A stretch of DNA of 43,858 nt from CAYSCX01 sp964429575 (GTDB lineage: Bacteria > Desulfobacterota > Binatia > Binatales > Binataceae): contig CAYSCX010000019.1 in assembly GCA_964429575.1 (NCBI GenBank), positions 1 to 43,858 of the forward strand, read 5' to 3'. Positions within the stretch are counted from its first letter, which is position 1, and each line of letters begins with the position of its first letter. The notes under the pieces were generated by a model. It saw only the letters and a list, made by a program, of their open reading frames with translations. It was not told the origin of the DNA and searched no databases. Shown here piece by piece: positions 1-8,969 of the stretch. A program made the translations under genes and the position numbers.

Positions 1-1
1 T

Positions 2-382
2 GGGACGCCGATACCATCAACGACCACCGCGACCGACGACGAAGAAATCAAGAACTTGGGGCCGAACCATTACTCGATAAGCCGCAATTTCATCAACGAG
101 AGTTTTCTGAACCTCGCCGACCTCGCCGAAAGCATCCGCGCGACTCCCAACGTGGTCGGCGGCAAGGTCAACGGTTTCGCGCTCGCCGAAATCGAGTCCG
201 GCTCCGTCTTCGGGGAAATCGGCCTCAAGAACGGCGACATCATCACGCAAGTTGACGGCCGCGCGCTCAACGACCCTTCCAGAGCGCTCGCCATGATTCC
301 CATGCTCCACACGCGCCAGTCGGTGCAGCTCCAGGTTCTACGCGGCGGCAAGCCGGTCACCCTCAAGTTCGACATGCGCTGA
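2..382 (+). CDS. gspC: Type II secretion protein GspC, C-terminal part (partial)
   Basis: The reading frame is open from the first bases of the window, so the N-terminus (membrane anchor and HR domain) lies outside. What remains is a conserved linker (NHYSISRNFI, then NLADLAESIRATP) followed by a PDZ domain: VGGKVNGFALAEIESGSVF, then GLKNGDIITQVDGRAL. The spacing of G-F-x-L, G-S and L-K-N-G-D matches the GspC PDZ domain. GspC is the inner-membrane clamp of the type II secretion system that contacts the GspD secretin. The start seen inside the window (TTG at 56) is probably not the real start. The next gene begins 2 bases after the stop, so transcription is probably shared. Usually gspD or other gsp genes follow gspC; here they do not, at least downstream. 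Confidence 0.8.
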   Translation, partial: GTPIPSTTTATDDEEIKNLGPNHYSISRNFINESFLNLADLAESIRATPNVVGGKVNGFALAEIESGSVFGEIGLKNGDIITQVDGRALNDPSRALAMIPMLHTRQSVQLQVLRGGKPVTLKFDMR

Positions 383-384
383 CG

Positions 385-1449
385 ATGGAAGTCCGCGCGG
401 CGCTTAGGAGCGAGCGCGACGAGGTGCTTGATCTTCTCGCGCTCTGGTTCGATAACCGCGATTTCTTCGCGCTCTACAACCAGAACGATCCGGTCTTTCG
501 CGACGACCTGTGCTTGATCGCGCGCGACGGCCCCGAGCTCGTGTCCACCGTTCAAATCTTCGATCGTCCAATCAGCGTCACCGGCGCAACCATACCGATG
601 GGCGGAATCGGCTCTGTCTTCACCCGCAAGGATTACCGCCACAAGCGGATCGCGTCGGCGCTGATGCGGCTTGCGGTCGAGACCCTCGAACGCGAAGGCT
701 TCGATGTATCGATGCTCTTCACCGAGCGCCTCACCTTCTACAGTCAGTTCGGTTGGCGCGACGTCGCGCGCAAATTCACCATCCTGCCGCAGGCACAGGA
801 GATTAGCGGCGGCGCCCCCATTGAGATCGCGACTTTCGTCGCCGAGCGCGACCTCCCTTGCGTCATCGCGATTCATCGCGCGTATAGCGGACGCTTCGAT
901 CTGACGGCCGTGCGCGATGAGGCCGCCTGGCGCGCAAATCTCATCTTCGCCGCCAATCAGGAACGCGACCCCGGCGAGCCTTCCATGGAATATTTCGTCG
1001 TCGCGCGGACCGCCGGGACCATCCTCGCCTATGCGCGCGCGGCGCTCTTCCGTGGCGTTCCGATGGTGATGGAGTACGGCTACCTGCCGGGTGGAAACGA
1101 CGCGATGGTTGCGCTCGTCCGCCATCTCGGCGAGACGGCCGTGCGACGCCAGCCCTCACTGCCCGTGGCGGGCGACAAGCGACGCGGCGCGGCGCTCACC
1201 ACCGGTGCGCCGGACGGCGCTACAAAGCCTCTGATCGCGCACACCGCACACGACCCGGACCTCGAGGCGCGCCTCGCAGCCGCCGGCTCGCCCGTCACTT
1301 ACCATGAGGACCGCAACTTCATGTGGCGCGTCGTATCGCCTGAGCGCCTCGCGCGGCGTCTGGGCACCACCATCGACGCCGCATCAGCCCGCTTCTTCGA
1401 GATCGCCGCGAGCCCCCGCTCGCTCTTTTGGACCGCGGACCGTTTCTAG
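385..1449 (+). CDS. GNAT-family N-acetyltransferase (long form)
   Basis: A 354-residue protein with a GNAT fold at the N-terminus. Motif A is seen as GGIGSVFTRKDYRHKRIASA (about residues 72-91), where the Arg/Lys-x-x-x-Ile/Gly-x-Ala loop binds the pyrophosphate of acetyl-CoA. It is followed by LFTERLTFYSQFGW, the usual motif B ending (F/Y-x-x-x-G-F/W). The C-terminal 200 residues contain a second, weaker alpha/beta unit, as in Eis-like or tandem GNAT proteins. No transmembrane segment is visible. It starts 2 bases after the gspC stop. The substrate cannot be predicted. The acetyltransferase family call is secure; the role is not. Confidence 0.75.
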   Translation: MEVRAALRSERDEVLDLLALWFDNRDFFALYNQNDPVFRDDLCLIARDGPELVSTVQIFDRPISVTGATIPMGGIGSVFTRKDYRHKRIASALMRLAVETLEREGFDVSMLFTERLTFYSQFGWRDVARKFTILPQAQEISGGAPIEIATFVAERDLPCVIAIHRAYSGRFDLTAVRDEAAWRANLIFAANQERDPGEPSMEYFVVARTAGTILAYARAALFRGVPMVMEYGYLPGGNDAMVALVRHLGETAVRRQPSLPVAGDKRRGAALTTGAPDGATKPLIAHTAHDPDLEARLAAAGSPVTYHEDRNFMWRVVSPERLARRLGTTIDAASARFFEIAASPRSLFWTADRF

Positions 1450-1526
1450 ACGCCGCAGGTATTTTCCGCACGCTCATCGCGGCGTACTCTGATCGGCAGA
1501 CACGATGTGGTGGTGGAGGTGGAGTG

Positions 1527-2753
1527 ATGTTCGATTCCGCAATTGCGCGCTCGGTGCGATATCGCGCGGCAACTCATTGGCAGGTCGTCTTCGGATTCGC
1601 GATAGCGGTCGCGGTCGCACTGGGCGGAGCATCTGACGCGTTCGCCCGCCCCGCGCGGCACAGCACCAAGGCATCGGCTCCCGCCACCGAATCCGCGCGC
1701 TCGTATGAAGCGGCTGCCCTGCTCGAGCCGACCAGCGGCAAGTTCATCTTCGAAAAGAACGAGCACGAACCGTGGCCGACCGCGTCGCTGACCAAGATGA
1801 TGGTCATGCTCATCGTCGCGGAAAAACTCAAGGACGGCAGCCTCAAGCTCACCGACCAGATCACCACCTCGCGCAATGCGTCCAAGATGGGCGGCTCGCA
1901 GGCCTACCTCAAAGAGGGCGAGACGTTCGCGCTGGAGGACATGATGAAAGCGTTGGTGGTGCATTCGGCCAACGACGCGTCAGCCGCGATCGCCGAGTAC
2001 ATCGCCGGTTCCACCGACGCCTTTGTGCGCCTGATGACCCGTCGCGCGCACGAACTCGGCATGAAGGATACGCACTACTACTCGGTCCACGGCCTGCCAG
2101 TTGCGCCCGGCGGCGAGCAGGATGTGTCGAGCGCGTACGATTGCGCGATTCTCGCGCGTGAGCTGATCAAATTTCCCGACATCATTCGATGGTCTGGCAT
2201 CGATACCGCGCCGTTTCGCGGCGGCGAGTTCGAGTTGCGCAACACCAATCACCTCGTGCGCGAGTATCGCGGCTGCGACGGGCTCAAAACTGGCTTCCAC
2301 GCCAAGGCCGGATTCAACGTTGTCGCGACCGCGAAGCGCAACGGGATGAGACTCATTGCCGTTGTGCTCGGCTCGCCCCGCAAGCGCCAGAACTTCAAGG
2401 AGGCCGCCGAGCTGATGTCGATCGGATTCGCCGACTACGAAATGAAACAAGTCGCACACAAGGGCGCCCAAGCTGCCGCGAGCGTGAAGGTCACCGGCGC
2501 CTCGATCGATTCTCTAGAGCCCCTCTATGGCGACGACATGGCCTTGTTCACGGCGCGCGACTCTGCGAAGAACTCGTACAAAGTCGAACTGAAGCTCCCG
2601 AATTCGGTCGCGGCGCCGCTGAAAGCCGGCGAGCAGATCGGCACCGCTGCGATCATGATGAACGGCAAGCGGGTTGCCTCGGCGCCGCTGGTCGCCGCCG
2701 CCGATGTCGCGTCGAAGCCGTCGTGGATGGAGCGATTGCTCGGGCGGCGGTAG
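1527..2753 (+). CDS. dacA: D-alanyl-D-alanine carboxypeptidase, PBP5/6 type
   Basis: Removes the terminal D-Ala from peptidoglycan pentapeptides in the periplasm. All three penicillin-binding motifs are present in order: S-L-T-K at residues 87-90, S-A-N at 147-149 and K-T-G at 254-256. A signal peptide or anchor occupies about residues 20-39 (VFGFAIAVAVALGGA then AFA). The C-terminal third fits the beta-rich PBP5_C domain, but it ends with KPSWMERLLGRR rather than an obvious amphipathic membrane anchor. An ATG at 1527 is chosen because GGAGGT (1515-1520) lies 6 bases upstream. A longer open frame from 1428 would overlap the preceding gene and add no signal-like sequence. Family length is normal (408 aa). 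Confidence 0.92.
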   Translation: MFDSAIARSVRYRAATHWQVVFGFAIAVAVALGGASDAFARPARHSTKASAPATESARSYEAAALLEPTSGKFIFEKNEHEPWPTASLTKMMVMLIVAEKLKDGSLKLTDQITTSRNASKMGGSQAYLKEGETFALEDMMKALVVHSANDASAAIAEYIAGSTDAFVRLMTRRAHELGMKDTHYYSVHGLPVAPGGEQDVSSAYDCAILARELIKFPDIIRWSGIDTAPFRGGEFELRNTNHLVREYRGCDGLKTGFHAKAGFNVVATAKRNGMRLIAVVLGSPRKRQNFKEAAELMSIGFADYEMKQVAHKGAQAAASVKVTGASIDSLEPLYGDDMALFTARDSAKNSYKVELKLPNSVAAPLKAGEQIGTAAIMMNGKRVASAPLVAAADVASKPSWMERLLGRR

Positions 2754-2787
2754 TTCCACAGTAGCCGGGCGCAGCGCTTCAACTGCA

Positions 2788-2804
2788 CGCGGGCTTTGCC
2801 CGCG
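2788..2804. terminator. GC-rich hairpin between two genes
   Basis: A perfect 7-bp stem (CGCGGGC / GCCCGCG) with a TTT loop lies 34 bases after the carboxypeptidase stop. There is no T-run after it, so it could be a weak or Rho-assisted terminator or an mRNA-stabilising hairpin. Confidence 0.35.
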
Positions 2805-2830
2805 CGCCATGATGATCGGACAATGAACCG

Positions 2831-3757
2831 ATGTCATGGAAGCGGCTCGCAATCTGCGCGGGAATCGCGCTCGCGATCTTCCTGGTAATTGACCTCGGCC
2901 TGCACTTCGGCCAGATCCGCCACGACCATCTCGACTACGATATTTCGCGCGAGTTTCCCGAAACACGCCCGGTTCGTCCCGGCGAGGTGTTCGCCTCGAC
3001 CCTCGCCGCGATTGTCGATCACGAGCTGCACACCGGTTTCGGCTGGCGCCCCAATGATTTTCCGCTGTGGGGGCCGTATGCCATGGCGGACAACAACGCG
3101 AGCCGTCAACTCGGAATCATCATGGCGGTGCGCGAAACCGCGCGAGTCTTCAAGGATCATCTCACCAAGGTCTCGAGCGATCAGTACGACGCCAATCTCA
3201 TCGCCGCCGACACCAACCTCCGCAACGACGCGGAGCGGTGGATCCTTCCGACCCCGGAATCGCGCTACAACCTGGCGGCCGGGCATCTGCACAAATACGT
3301 CGCGGGACTTCGCGCGACGCCGCAGACCTCACGGGAGCTGAACGGACGCGCGGTCGAGCTGGTGCGATTGATTCAAACCTGGACGGACCTGCTCGGCGAT
3401 GCGCACGCAAATCTGTACCGCACCAAGCGCGACGATGGCGCCCCCGTGCGCGCATGGAACGTGGACGACTATTTCTACCACGCGCAGGGCTACGCCCACG
3501 TGATCTTCCACATGACGCAGGCGGTCAAACGCGACTACGCGCAGCTGCTCAAGGAAGATCCGATTCTCTCGACGCTCGTCGATGACACCATCGACGCGCT
3601 TCGCAAGGCCGCCACTCTGAAGCCGGTCATGGTGATGGATGGCGCGTCGGACGGGCTGTTCGCCAATCACCGCCGCAACCTCGACGCGTACATCACCGAA
3701 GCGCGGCAGAAGATGTACTCGATCCGCGAGGAACTCCGGCGCTCGCCGATGTCCTGA
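2831..3757 (+). CDS. DUF2333-family membrane-anchored protein
   Basis: A 308-residue protein with one N-terminal membrane helix (about residues 7-25) and a large, mostly helical periplasmic part. The motif GFGWRPNDFPLWGPYAMADN (about 69-88) and the following conserved helices fit the uncharacterised DUF2333 family. Further conserved patches are NLRNDAERWILPTPESRYN and NVDDYFYHAQGYAHVI. Function is unknown; the family is proteobacterial and its members often sit near envelope genes, as here (carboxypeptidase upstream, SppA protease convergent downstream). The start codon at 2831 follows a short spacer with no strong Shine-Dalgarno sequence. Confidence 0.72.
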   Translation: MSWKRLAICAGIALAIFLVIDLGLHFGQIRHDHLDYDISREFPETRPVRPGEVFASTLAAIVDHELHTGFGWRPNDFPLWGPYAMADNNASRQLGIIMAVRETARVFKDHLTKVSSDQYDANLIAADTNLRNDAERWILPTPESRYNLAAGHLHKYVAGLRATPQTSRELNGRAVELVRLIQTWTDLLGDAHANLYRTKRDDGAPVRAWNVDDYFYHAQGYAHVIFHMTQAVKRDYAQLLKEDPILSTLVDDTIDALRKAATLKPVMVMDGASDGLFANHRRNLDAYITEARQKMYSIREELRRSPMS

Positions 3758-3768
3758 CCTCGCGCCTG

Positions 3769-5595
3769 CTACAAGCCTCTCCAAGCCCACGGCGGCATCA
3801 GCAGCGTTACGCCGCCTGGCGAGAACGCCGCAACCATCGCGGGCGCCCAGTGCCGCGGCAGGCCAACCGCGCGCGCAACCAGGCCGCCGCTCCACGACAC
3901 CTCCACCGGAGAGAACGTGAGCCGCAACCCGAGAAATCGCGGCGCCGGCGGATACAGACACAGCTCATGACGCTCGCCGGGATCGATACCCGCGCGCTCG
4001 CGCGCAATCTCGACTGCCTTGTTAAGCCCGCCCATCTCATCGACCAGCCCGCGCGCCTTCGCCGAAGCGCCGCTCCACACCCTCCCCTTCGCAACCGCCT
4101 CCGCCCGCTCCGCATCCAGATTGCGCCCCGACGCGACCTTGGAAGTAAACGTCGCGTACACTTCTCCCATCACTTCGTTCACTTGCTGGAATTCGGCGGG
4201 CGTCATCGCCCGCGCGATCGACATCGCATCGGCAGCGTCCGCGGTCTTGGCGTATTCGAGCTTGACGCCAACGTTCTCCAGCAACCCGCCGAGGTTTATC
4301 TTCGCGTACACCACGCCGATCGATCCGGTAAGCGTCGTCGGTTCCGCCACGATCGCATCCGCGCCCATCGCAACGTAGTAGCCGCCCGATCCCGCCACGT
4401 CGCCCATCGAAACGATAACCGGCTTGCCGCGCCGCCGCGCTTCCAGCACCGCGCGCCACACCAGATCGGAACCCACCGCCGAACCGCCCGGTGAATTGAC
4501 CCGGAACACGATCGCGCGGACCCGCTCGTCGCGCGCGGCACGCCTGATCGAGTCGGCGGTCGCGTCGCCGCTGATGAACTCGCCCGCCGGTGGTCCGTCG
4601 CCCGAAATGACCGGGCCCACGCCGAACACGAGCGCGATACGCGCGCGTCGGCCGCCGTCGCGCGCATATTCGACATGGCGCAGGTAGCGGCCGAGCCCGA
4701 TGAAGCGGCGCTCCTTGTGCTCGGGATCGAGTTCCCCCTTCACATCTTCCAGGTAGCCTTCCCTGTCGATCAGGCGGGCCTCGCGCGCGCCTCGGACGCT
4801 CTGGAAGCCCGACCGAAGCAGTTCGCGCGCGCGATCGACCTCGATCACTCGTGAATTCGCAACCGCTGCCACGATGACGCTCTCCGTATCGGAGAGCACC
4901 GCGTCGAGACTCTCGCGCAGTTCGGCTGACATGGAGTCGCGGCTGAGCATCTCCGCCGCGCCCTTGTATTCTTTCCATTGAAGCGTCTGCGCCTGCACGT
5001 CGATGCGCTCGAGCGCGCGGCGCAGGAACGGCGCCCCGGCAGCCAGCCCGGTGAACGCCAGCAGCGTGTCGGGGTTCGCGACGATCTCGCCGGCGCCCGC
5101 CGCGACCAGGTACTCGCGAAGCCCCGCGCCGTCGTCGGCCAATACCGCCACCACTCGCTTGCCCGCGCGATGCACGCCGCGGAGCAGTTCATGCAGTTCC
5201 TGCGCGGTCGCATAGCCGGCTTCAAGCCGTGCGATTTCCACCAGCACGCCGCTCACGCGCGAGTCTTCGGCCGCGGCGGTCAGCGCCGCGCGAACCTCGA
5301 ACAGCGTCGGTCCTCCCCCTCGGAGCAGCCGGCTGAGCGGCGAGCGCGGGACGTGCTCGCGCAGCTCGCCTGCCAGTCGCATCACCAGCACCGCGTCGCG
5401 AGGGATTCGCGCGGGCCGGATTATCAGCAACTCGTATGCGACGACCACCGCGGCCGCGCCGAGCGCGAGCAGTATGGCCGCCGCGCGGCTGTCTGCCGCC
5501 CATGCGATTCCGGCGAGCGAGCTGAGCAGGACCACGATTATCCCGAGACGAGCTTCGCGGTTTGGTGCGCGAAGCGAGGCGAACCTTATCTGCAT
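3769..5595 (-). CDS. sppA: Signal peptide peptidase SppA (protease IV, 67K type)
   Basis: Membrane protease that degrades signal peptides left after secretion. The double-domain (long) form is present in 608 residues. The N-terminal domain carries the general-base lysine, K211 in WKEYKGAAE, and the C-terminal domain the nucleophile serine, S403 in DVAGSGGYYVAMGA. These match the E. coli K209/S409 pair well. Two hydrophobic segments lie at about residues 18-33 and 39-59. The ATG at 5595 is used instead of the upstream in-frame start at 5766, because the longer frame would overlap the divergent lipoprotein gene and add an Arg/Ala-rich segment with no match to the family. It converges with the DUF2333 gene, 11 bases away. 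Confidence 0.93.
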   Translation of the reverse strand: MQIRFASLRAPNREARLGIIVVLLSSLAGIAWAADSRAAAILLALGAAAVVVAYELLIIRPARIPRDAVLVMRLAGELREHVPRSPLSRLLRGGGPTLFEVRAALTAAAEDSRVSGVLVEIARLEAGYATAQELHELLRGVHRAGKRVVAVLADDGAGLREYLVAAGAGEIVANPDTLLAFTGLAAGAPFLRRALERIDVQAQTLQWKEYKGAAEMLSRDSMSAELRESLDAVLSDTESVIVAAVANSRVIEVDRARELLRSGFQSVRGAREARLIDREGYLEDVKGELDPEHKERRFIGLGRYLRHVEYARDGGRRARIALVFGVGPVISGDGPPAGEFISGDATADSIRRAARDERVRAIVFRVNSPGGSAVGSDLVWRAVLEARRRGKPVIVSMGDVAGSGGYYVAMGADAIVAEPTTLTGSIGVVYAKINLGGLLENVGVKLEYAKTADAADAMSIARAMTPAEFQQVNEVMGEVYATFTSKVASGRNLDAERAEAVAKGRVWSGASAKARGLVDEMGGLNKAVEIARERAGIDPGERHELCLYPPAPRFLGLRLTFSPVEVSWSGGLVARAVGLPRHWAPAMVAAFSPGGVTLLMPPWAWRGL

Positions 5596-5645
5596 GTTTC
5601 GGTGCTCGGCTTTTCGGACAGGCCCATCTAGACTAGCTTCTTTCG
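5596..5645. promoter_or_regulatory. Short divergent spacer sppA / lipoprotein gene
   Basis: Only 50 bases separate the two divergent start codons, so the promoters must overlap each other or the coding regions. No convincing -35/-10 pair was found by eye. Confidence 0.3.
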
Positions 5646-6980
5646 ATGGTCCGGTCTGCGCTCTTCGTTCTGGCGCTCGCTGCGCTCGGCTCGCTCGTGT
5701 CTTGCTCGTCGCAAGAGCCCGCGCCGCCGCCGCCCGCTCCGCCTCCCGCGGCCCGCACCGCCGCACTCGACATCACCCCGGGCATTCGAGTGATCGCGAA
5801 CGTCGAACTTCCACCCGGATTCGCGCCGATTCCCCAGCGACCCCCGCTGTGGCTCCTCGATGGCGTCGAGATCGGTATCGCCGGACTGATGGACGGTCAT
5901 GCCGTCATGATTGGCATGAGCGGCAATGGATGGCGCAACACGCGAATCCTCTCTGCGGAGCACGGCCCCGCCGCGCCGGTCGTGGGCGAGATTCTGGACA
6001 TCGCGCCGAGCCCCGACGGTATGGCGCTGGCCACCGCAGTTGCGGTCCCCAATGAGAATCGGCTCGAACTCGTCGTGCGCGACATAATCTCGGCGAATCC
6101 CGGCCACTCGGTCGCAAGCATCGATGGCAACTACCAGCTCGCATCGCTTGCGTGGCTGACTTCTTCCTCGCTTGCGTTGGCTCTGAGAGCCATGGAGGAC
6201 CCCGCCACGCCCGCCCACGAGCGTGACCCCGGTTCGCTCCAGATCGTCGTCCTCAGCGGCGCAGCCACGGTCGCACCGCTCAAAGTCTCCTGTCCGATGT
6301 CAGAATTGAATTGGAACCCGCGCCGCACCATCGCGGTCGGCCAGGGCGACGCATTCGCACCGCCCGTGCTCATCGAACGCCGTGGCCCCGCTTGCCGCCG
6401 CCTGAATATCGAGGGACCGATTCGCGTACTCGCATGGGCCAGCGACGACTCCTCGTTCCTTTACGTCGAAGGCGCCGGCAAGACCCGCATCCCGGCGGTG
6501 TTTCGCTATGACCTCAAGCAGAACAGCTCATCGTTGATCGCGATGTCATCCGGGGCGGCGGCGTTTACCAGCGACAACACCGTGATCGCTTACGGCAATC
6601 GAAACCTGACTCTGCGCAAGGTGGAAGATCAGCCGGACGACTTGGTCGGCGCGGAAGTCGCATTGATGGATCTGATGCGCGGCCGTGTCGATATCAAGTC
6701 GCTCGGCTTCAGGACCGTCGCGCCGCTGCTCGCGCAAAGCACGATGACCTACTCGCTGCCCTCCGATCGCGCCGCGATTCAGACCTTTGGCGCTGACGTT
6801 GATGGTCCACCGCGGCGCATCGTCGTATTTTCCGTGCCGACCGGCAGGGCATTCCTGCTCGGCTATGGCGGCGTGGGCGGAGCCGCATCCATGAGTTGGT
6901 CGCCGAAGGGCAGTTGGCTGGCGATCGTGGACGCCACGCCAAACGCCGCGACGCTCACGATCCTCGAACCGGAACGTTAG
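5646..6980 (+). CDS. Putative lipoprotein with beta-propeller-like repeats
   Basis: A 444-residue protein with a lipoprotein signal: a hydrophobic stretch at residues 5-18 followed by the lipobox L-V-S-C (C20). A proline-rich spacer comes next (about 26-36). The rest is a series of short beta-type units with motifs such as DIAPSPDGMALATAVAV, VLAWASDDSSFLYVEGAGK and MSWSPKGSWLAIVD. Such S-P-D/K-G-x-x-L/W-A units are typical of TolB/WD40-like propeller blades. No enzyme motif is seen. It is divergent from sppA and probably faces the periplasm. The propeller assignment is inference; the lipoprotein call is from the sequence. Confidence 0.6.
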   Translation: MVRSALFVLALAALGSLVSCSSQEPAPPPPAPPPAARTAALDITPGIRVIANVELPPGFAPIPQRPPLWLLDGVEIGIAGLMDGHAVMIGMSGNGWRNTRILSAEHGPAAPVVGEILDIAPSPDGMALATAVAVPNENRLELVVRDIISANPGHSVASIDGNYQLASLAWLTSSSLALALRAMEDPATPAHERDPGSLQIVVLSGAATVAPLKVSCPMSELNWNPRRTIAVGQGDAFAPPVLIERRGPACRRLNIEGPIRVLAWASDDSSFLYVEGAGKTRIPAVFRYDLKQNSSSLIAMSSGAAAFTSDNTVIAYGNRNLTLRKVEDQPDDLVGAEVALMDLMRGRVDIKSLGFRTVAPLLAQSTMTYSLPSDRAAIQTFGADVDGPPRRIVVFSVPTGRAFLLGYGGVGGAASMSWSPKGSWLAIVDATPNAATLTILEPER

Positions 6981-7071
6981 CCCGTCTCTACCTTCCTGTC
7001 CGCCTCTCCGCGAACTTGGTCCTTGTGTGCGGATACATCTCCGTCTCCACCCTGTCGTTCGAATGCCCATT

Positions 7072-7142
7072 TCACTATTCTGAGCGCATCTCTCCGCGCA
7101 GGTTCCGTCCCAAATTAGTCACTTTGAGAGCATCCTTCGCGT
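7072..7142. repeat. Degenerate copies of the TCATTCTGAGCG repeat
   Basis: Two loosely related copies (TCACTATTCTGAGCGCATC near 7072 and GTCACTTTGAGAGCATCC near 7119) resemble the better preserved copies at 8071, 8200 and 8327. They lie just upstream of the transglutaminase-like gene, which is thus flanked by this repeat family. Confidence 0.4.
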
Positions 7143-7171
7143 GAGTGCGCGGCCCGAAAGGAGCTACAACC

Positions 7172-8071
7172 ATGGAAACTCCCCAGGAATTCTACAAGGG
7201 CGATGGCCCCATGACGGCGTTGGGCGCGCAAGCATCGCAGTTAAGCGCGCTGCCAACAGACCTCAAATCGTTGTGCGACGTCGTGCAGGGGGTGCTGATT
7301 CATCGCGAGCTGGCGCCCTTTCTGTACGGACTCACGCTGTCCGACGAGCAGCAGTCCGACGCGCATATCCGTCCGATCGCAGAAATGCTGACGCGGATCC
7401 GCGCGATCGACGCGCAGCCCCTGACGGTCGCGCGCGAACCCATGCAGCGGATGGCCTGCGTCTGCCGTCATTTTTCGCTGATGCTGGGCGCAATCTTGCA
7501 GCAGCAGGGCGTTCCGGCGCGTGCGCGCTGCGGCTTCGGCGCATACTTCAACAAGGGCAAGTTCGAAGACCATTGGGTATGCGAGTACTGGAACGCCGTT
7601 GAGAAGCGCTGGATATTCGTCGATGCGCAACTCGACGCGCGCCAGCGCAAAGCCTTCCGCGTCGATTTCGATCCGCTCGACGTCCCGCGCGATCGCTTCA
7701 TCATCGCTGGCGATGGGTGGCAGATGTGCCGCGCCGGTCGCGCTGACCCGGATAGCTTCGGGCTCTCCCCCGTTCCACACCTTCATGGATTGTGGTTCGT
7801 CGCCGGCAACGTGCTGCGCGATCTCGCGTCGCTGAATCGAATGGAATCCCTGCCGTGGGACGTCTGGGGATTGATGGCGATGAATGACGCCGGGCTCGAC
7901 GACGAGAAAAAGGCGTTGCTCGACCGCGTAGCCGCCCTCACGCTCGCGGGCGACGACGCGTTCTCCGAGGTCCGCGCAATCTACCAGTCCGACGATCGCC
8001 TGCGCATGCCGAAGGTTGTCTTCAATGCGTTGCGCCAGGTGTCAGAAACAATCACGACCTCGCCCACTTAG
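7172..8071 (+). CDS. Transglutaminase-like cysteine protein
   Basis: A 299-residue protein with the transglutaminase/papain-like triad in order: C98 in ACVCRHFSLMLGAILQ, H134 in FEDHWVCEYW, and D151 in WIFVDAQLD. The sequence G-V-P-A-R-A-R-C-G-F after the cysteine is also typical. No signal peptide is visible, so it is probably cytoplasmic. ATG at 7172 is chosen because AAAGGAG (7157-7163) lies 8 bases upstream; a GTG 27 bases upstream has no such site. Bacterial members act as peptidases, amidases or transglutaminases; the substrate is unknown. It stands alone between two repeat-containing spacers. Confidence 0.7.
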   Translation: METPQEFYKGDGPMTALGAQASQLSALPTDLKSLCDVVQGVLIHRELAPFLYGLTLSDEQQSDAHIRPIAEMLTRIRAIDAQPLTVAREPMQRMACVCRHFSLMLGAILQQQGVPARARCGFGAYFNKGKFEDHWVCEYWNAVEKRWIFVDAQLDARQRKAFRVDFDPLDVPRDRFIIAGDGWQMCRAGRADPDSFGLSPVPHLHGLWFVAGNVLRDLASLNRMESLPWDVWGLMAMNDAGLDDEKKALLDRVAALTLAGDDAFSEVRAIYQSDDRLRMPKVVFNALRQVSETITTSPT

Positions 8072-8345
8072 TCATTCTGAGCGAAGTCTGCGAAGCGAAG
8101 AATCCCGGCGCAGCTCTTCTCTTAATCCCTCTCCCTGTGCTCACTGGGAGAGGGCCTGGGTGAGGGTCAATCTGCCTTCCTCTCCCGACTCCCGCCTCTG
8201 TCATTCAGAGCGCAATCTCCGTAGCGAAGAATCCCGATCTGTCTCCCTCTGCCTTCCGTCCTCCGGTTCCCCTTCCCTTTAGGGAAGGGGTCAGGGGTTA
8301 GGTCTCCCGCCCCGCCCCCCCACTTAGTCATCCTGAGCGCATCAT
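8071..8345. repeat. Cluster of dispersed repeats and hairpins
   Basis: Three copies of GTCATTCTGAGCG-like sequence begin at 8071, 8200 and 8327; the first two continue into GCGAAGAATCCCG. Between them are two hairpins: CCCTCTCCC (8127-8135) with GGGAGAGGG (8146-8154), followed by a GGGTGAGGG tail; and CCCCTTCCCT (8269-8278) with AGGGAAGGGG (8281-8290), with a 2-base loop. The first copy begins within the stop codon of the preceding gene. Short repeats of this type occur in many unrelated bacterial genomes. The hairpins could terminate transcription. Bases 8346-8453 hold nothing recognisable. Confidence 0.7.
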
Positions 8346-8453
8346 TCGCGCGAAGAGCGCCTCGATCATCTGCTACGCGGTCGATGGATCGCAGTTCGCG
8401 AGTGTCCCGACCTGCCGGTACGAATGTTTTAGCGCAACAAGCCCAGATAGCTT

Positions 8454-8969
8454 TCAGTAGGGAGGCTCGGCGTCGAGACTCTCGAAGTACAAATCATCGG
8501 AGCGGCGGAAGTCCTCTGCAAGTTTCTCCGCGCAGAGTCTTTCACCGCTGTCTTGCAAGGCAGTAAGTGCGCTGCTTCGCCAAAGCTCCAGTTCCGTGGC
8601 GCGCCAATCGCGATTCGCGAGGTGGAGCAGGAAGAAGGCTAGCGCGATGAGCACGCACAACGACGCGAACTGCCTGACCACCAGCCTCACCCTGATGAGG
8701 CGAGGTCGCGTCGGCTCATCCGCGAACAGGCTCATGTCGGATAGTTCGGATCCCATGCCGATGACCAAGAGCCCTATACCCGGAAGCAAGAGAAGGAACG
8801 CATAATAGTAGGTGACGCTATCCGCAAACACGCTCAAGCGCGGTTTGATCAACCCGACGGCGTCATTTAGTCCGACCAAGAGGAAGACTAGAACCACATA
8901 CCCGACGACATACTTTGGGAGTCGATCTGCTAGATTGCCGGTATTGGAGTTCAATTCACCGTTGCTCAT
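8454..8969 (-). CDS. Small membrane protein, three predicted helices
   Basis: I do not recognise the family. The 171-residue protein has hydrophobic segments at about residues 20-42, 53-72 and 98-117, then a charged C-terminal tail of about 50 residues containing several Glu/Asp and Arg. The start at 8969 is supported by AGCAGGTGA just upstream of the ATG. Base composition and codon choice look less GC-biased than in the core genes, as in the next two genes. Function unknown. Confidence 0.6.
   Translation of the reverse strand: MSNGELNSNTGNLADRLPKYVVGYVVLVFLLVGLNDAVGLIKPRLSVFADSVTYYYAFLLLLPGIGLLVIGMGSELSDMSLFADEPTRPRLIRVRLVVRQFASLCVLIALAFFLLHLANRDWRATELELWRSSALTALQDSGERLCAEKLAEDFRRSDDLYFESLDAEPPY

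Noticed and set aside
70..1125. 351-codon minus-strand frame
   Set aside because: Antisense of the GspC tail and GNAT gene; Arg/Asp-rich translation without domains.
3339..3961. Minus-strand frame extending past the DUF2333 gene end
   Set aside because: Antisense of DUF2333 and out of frame with SppA; no motif.
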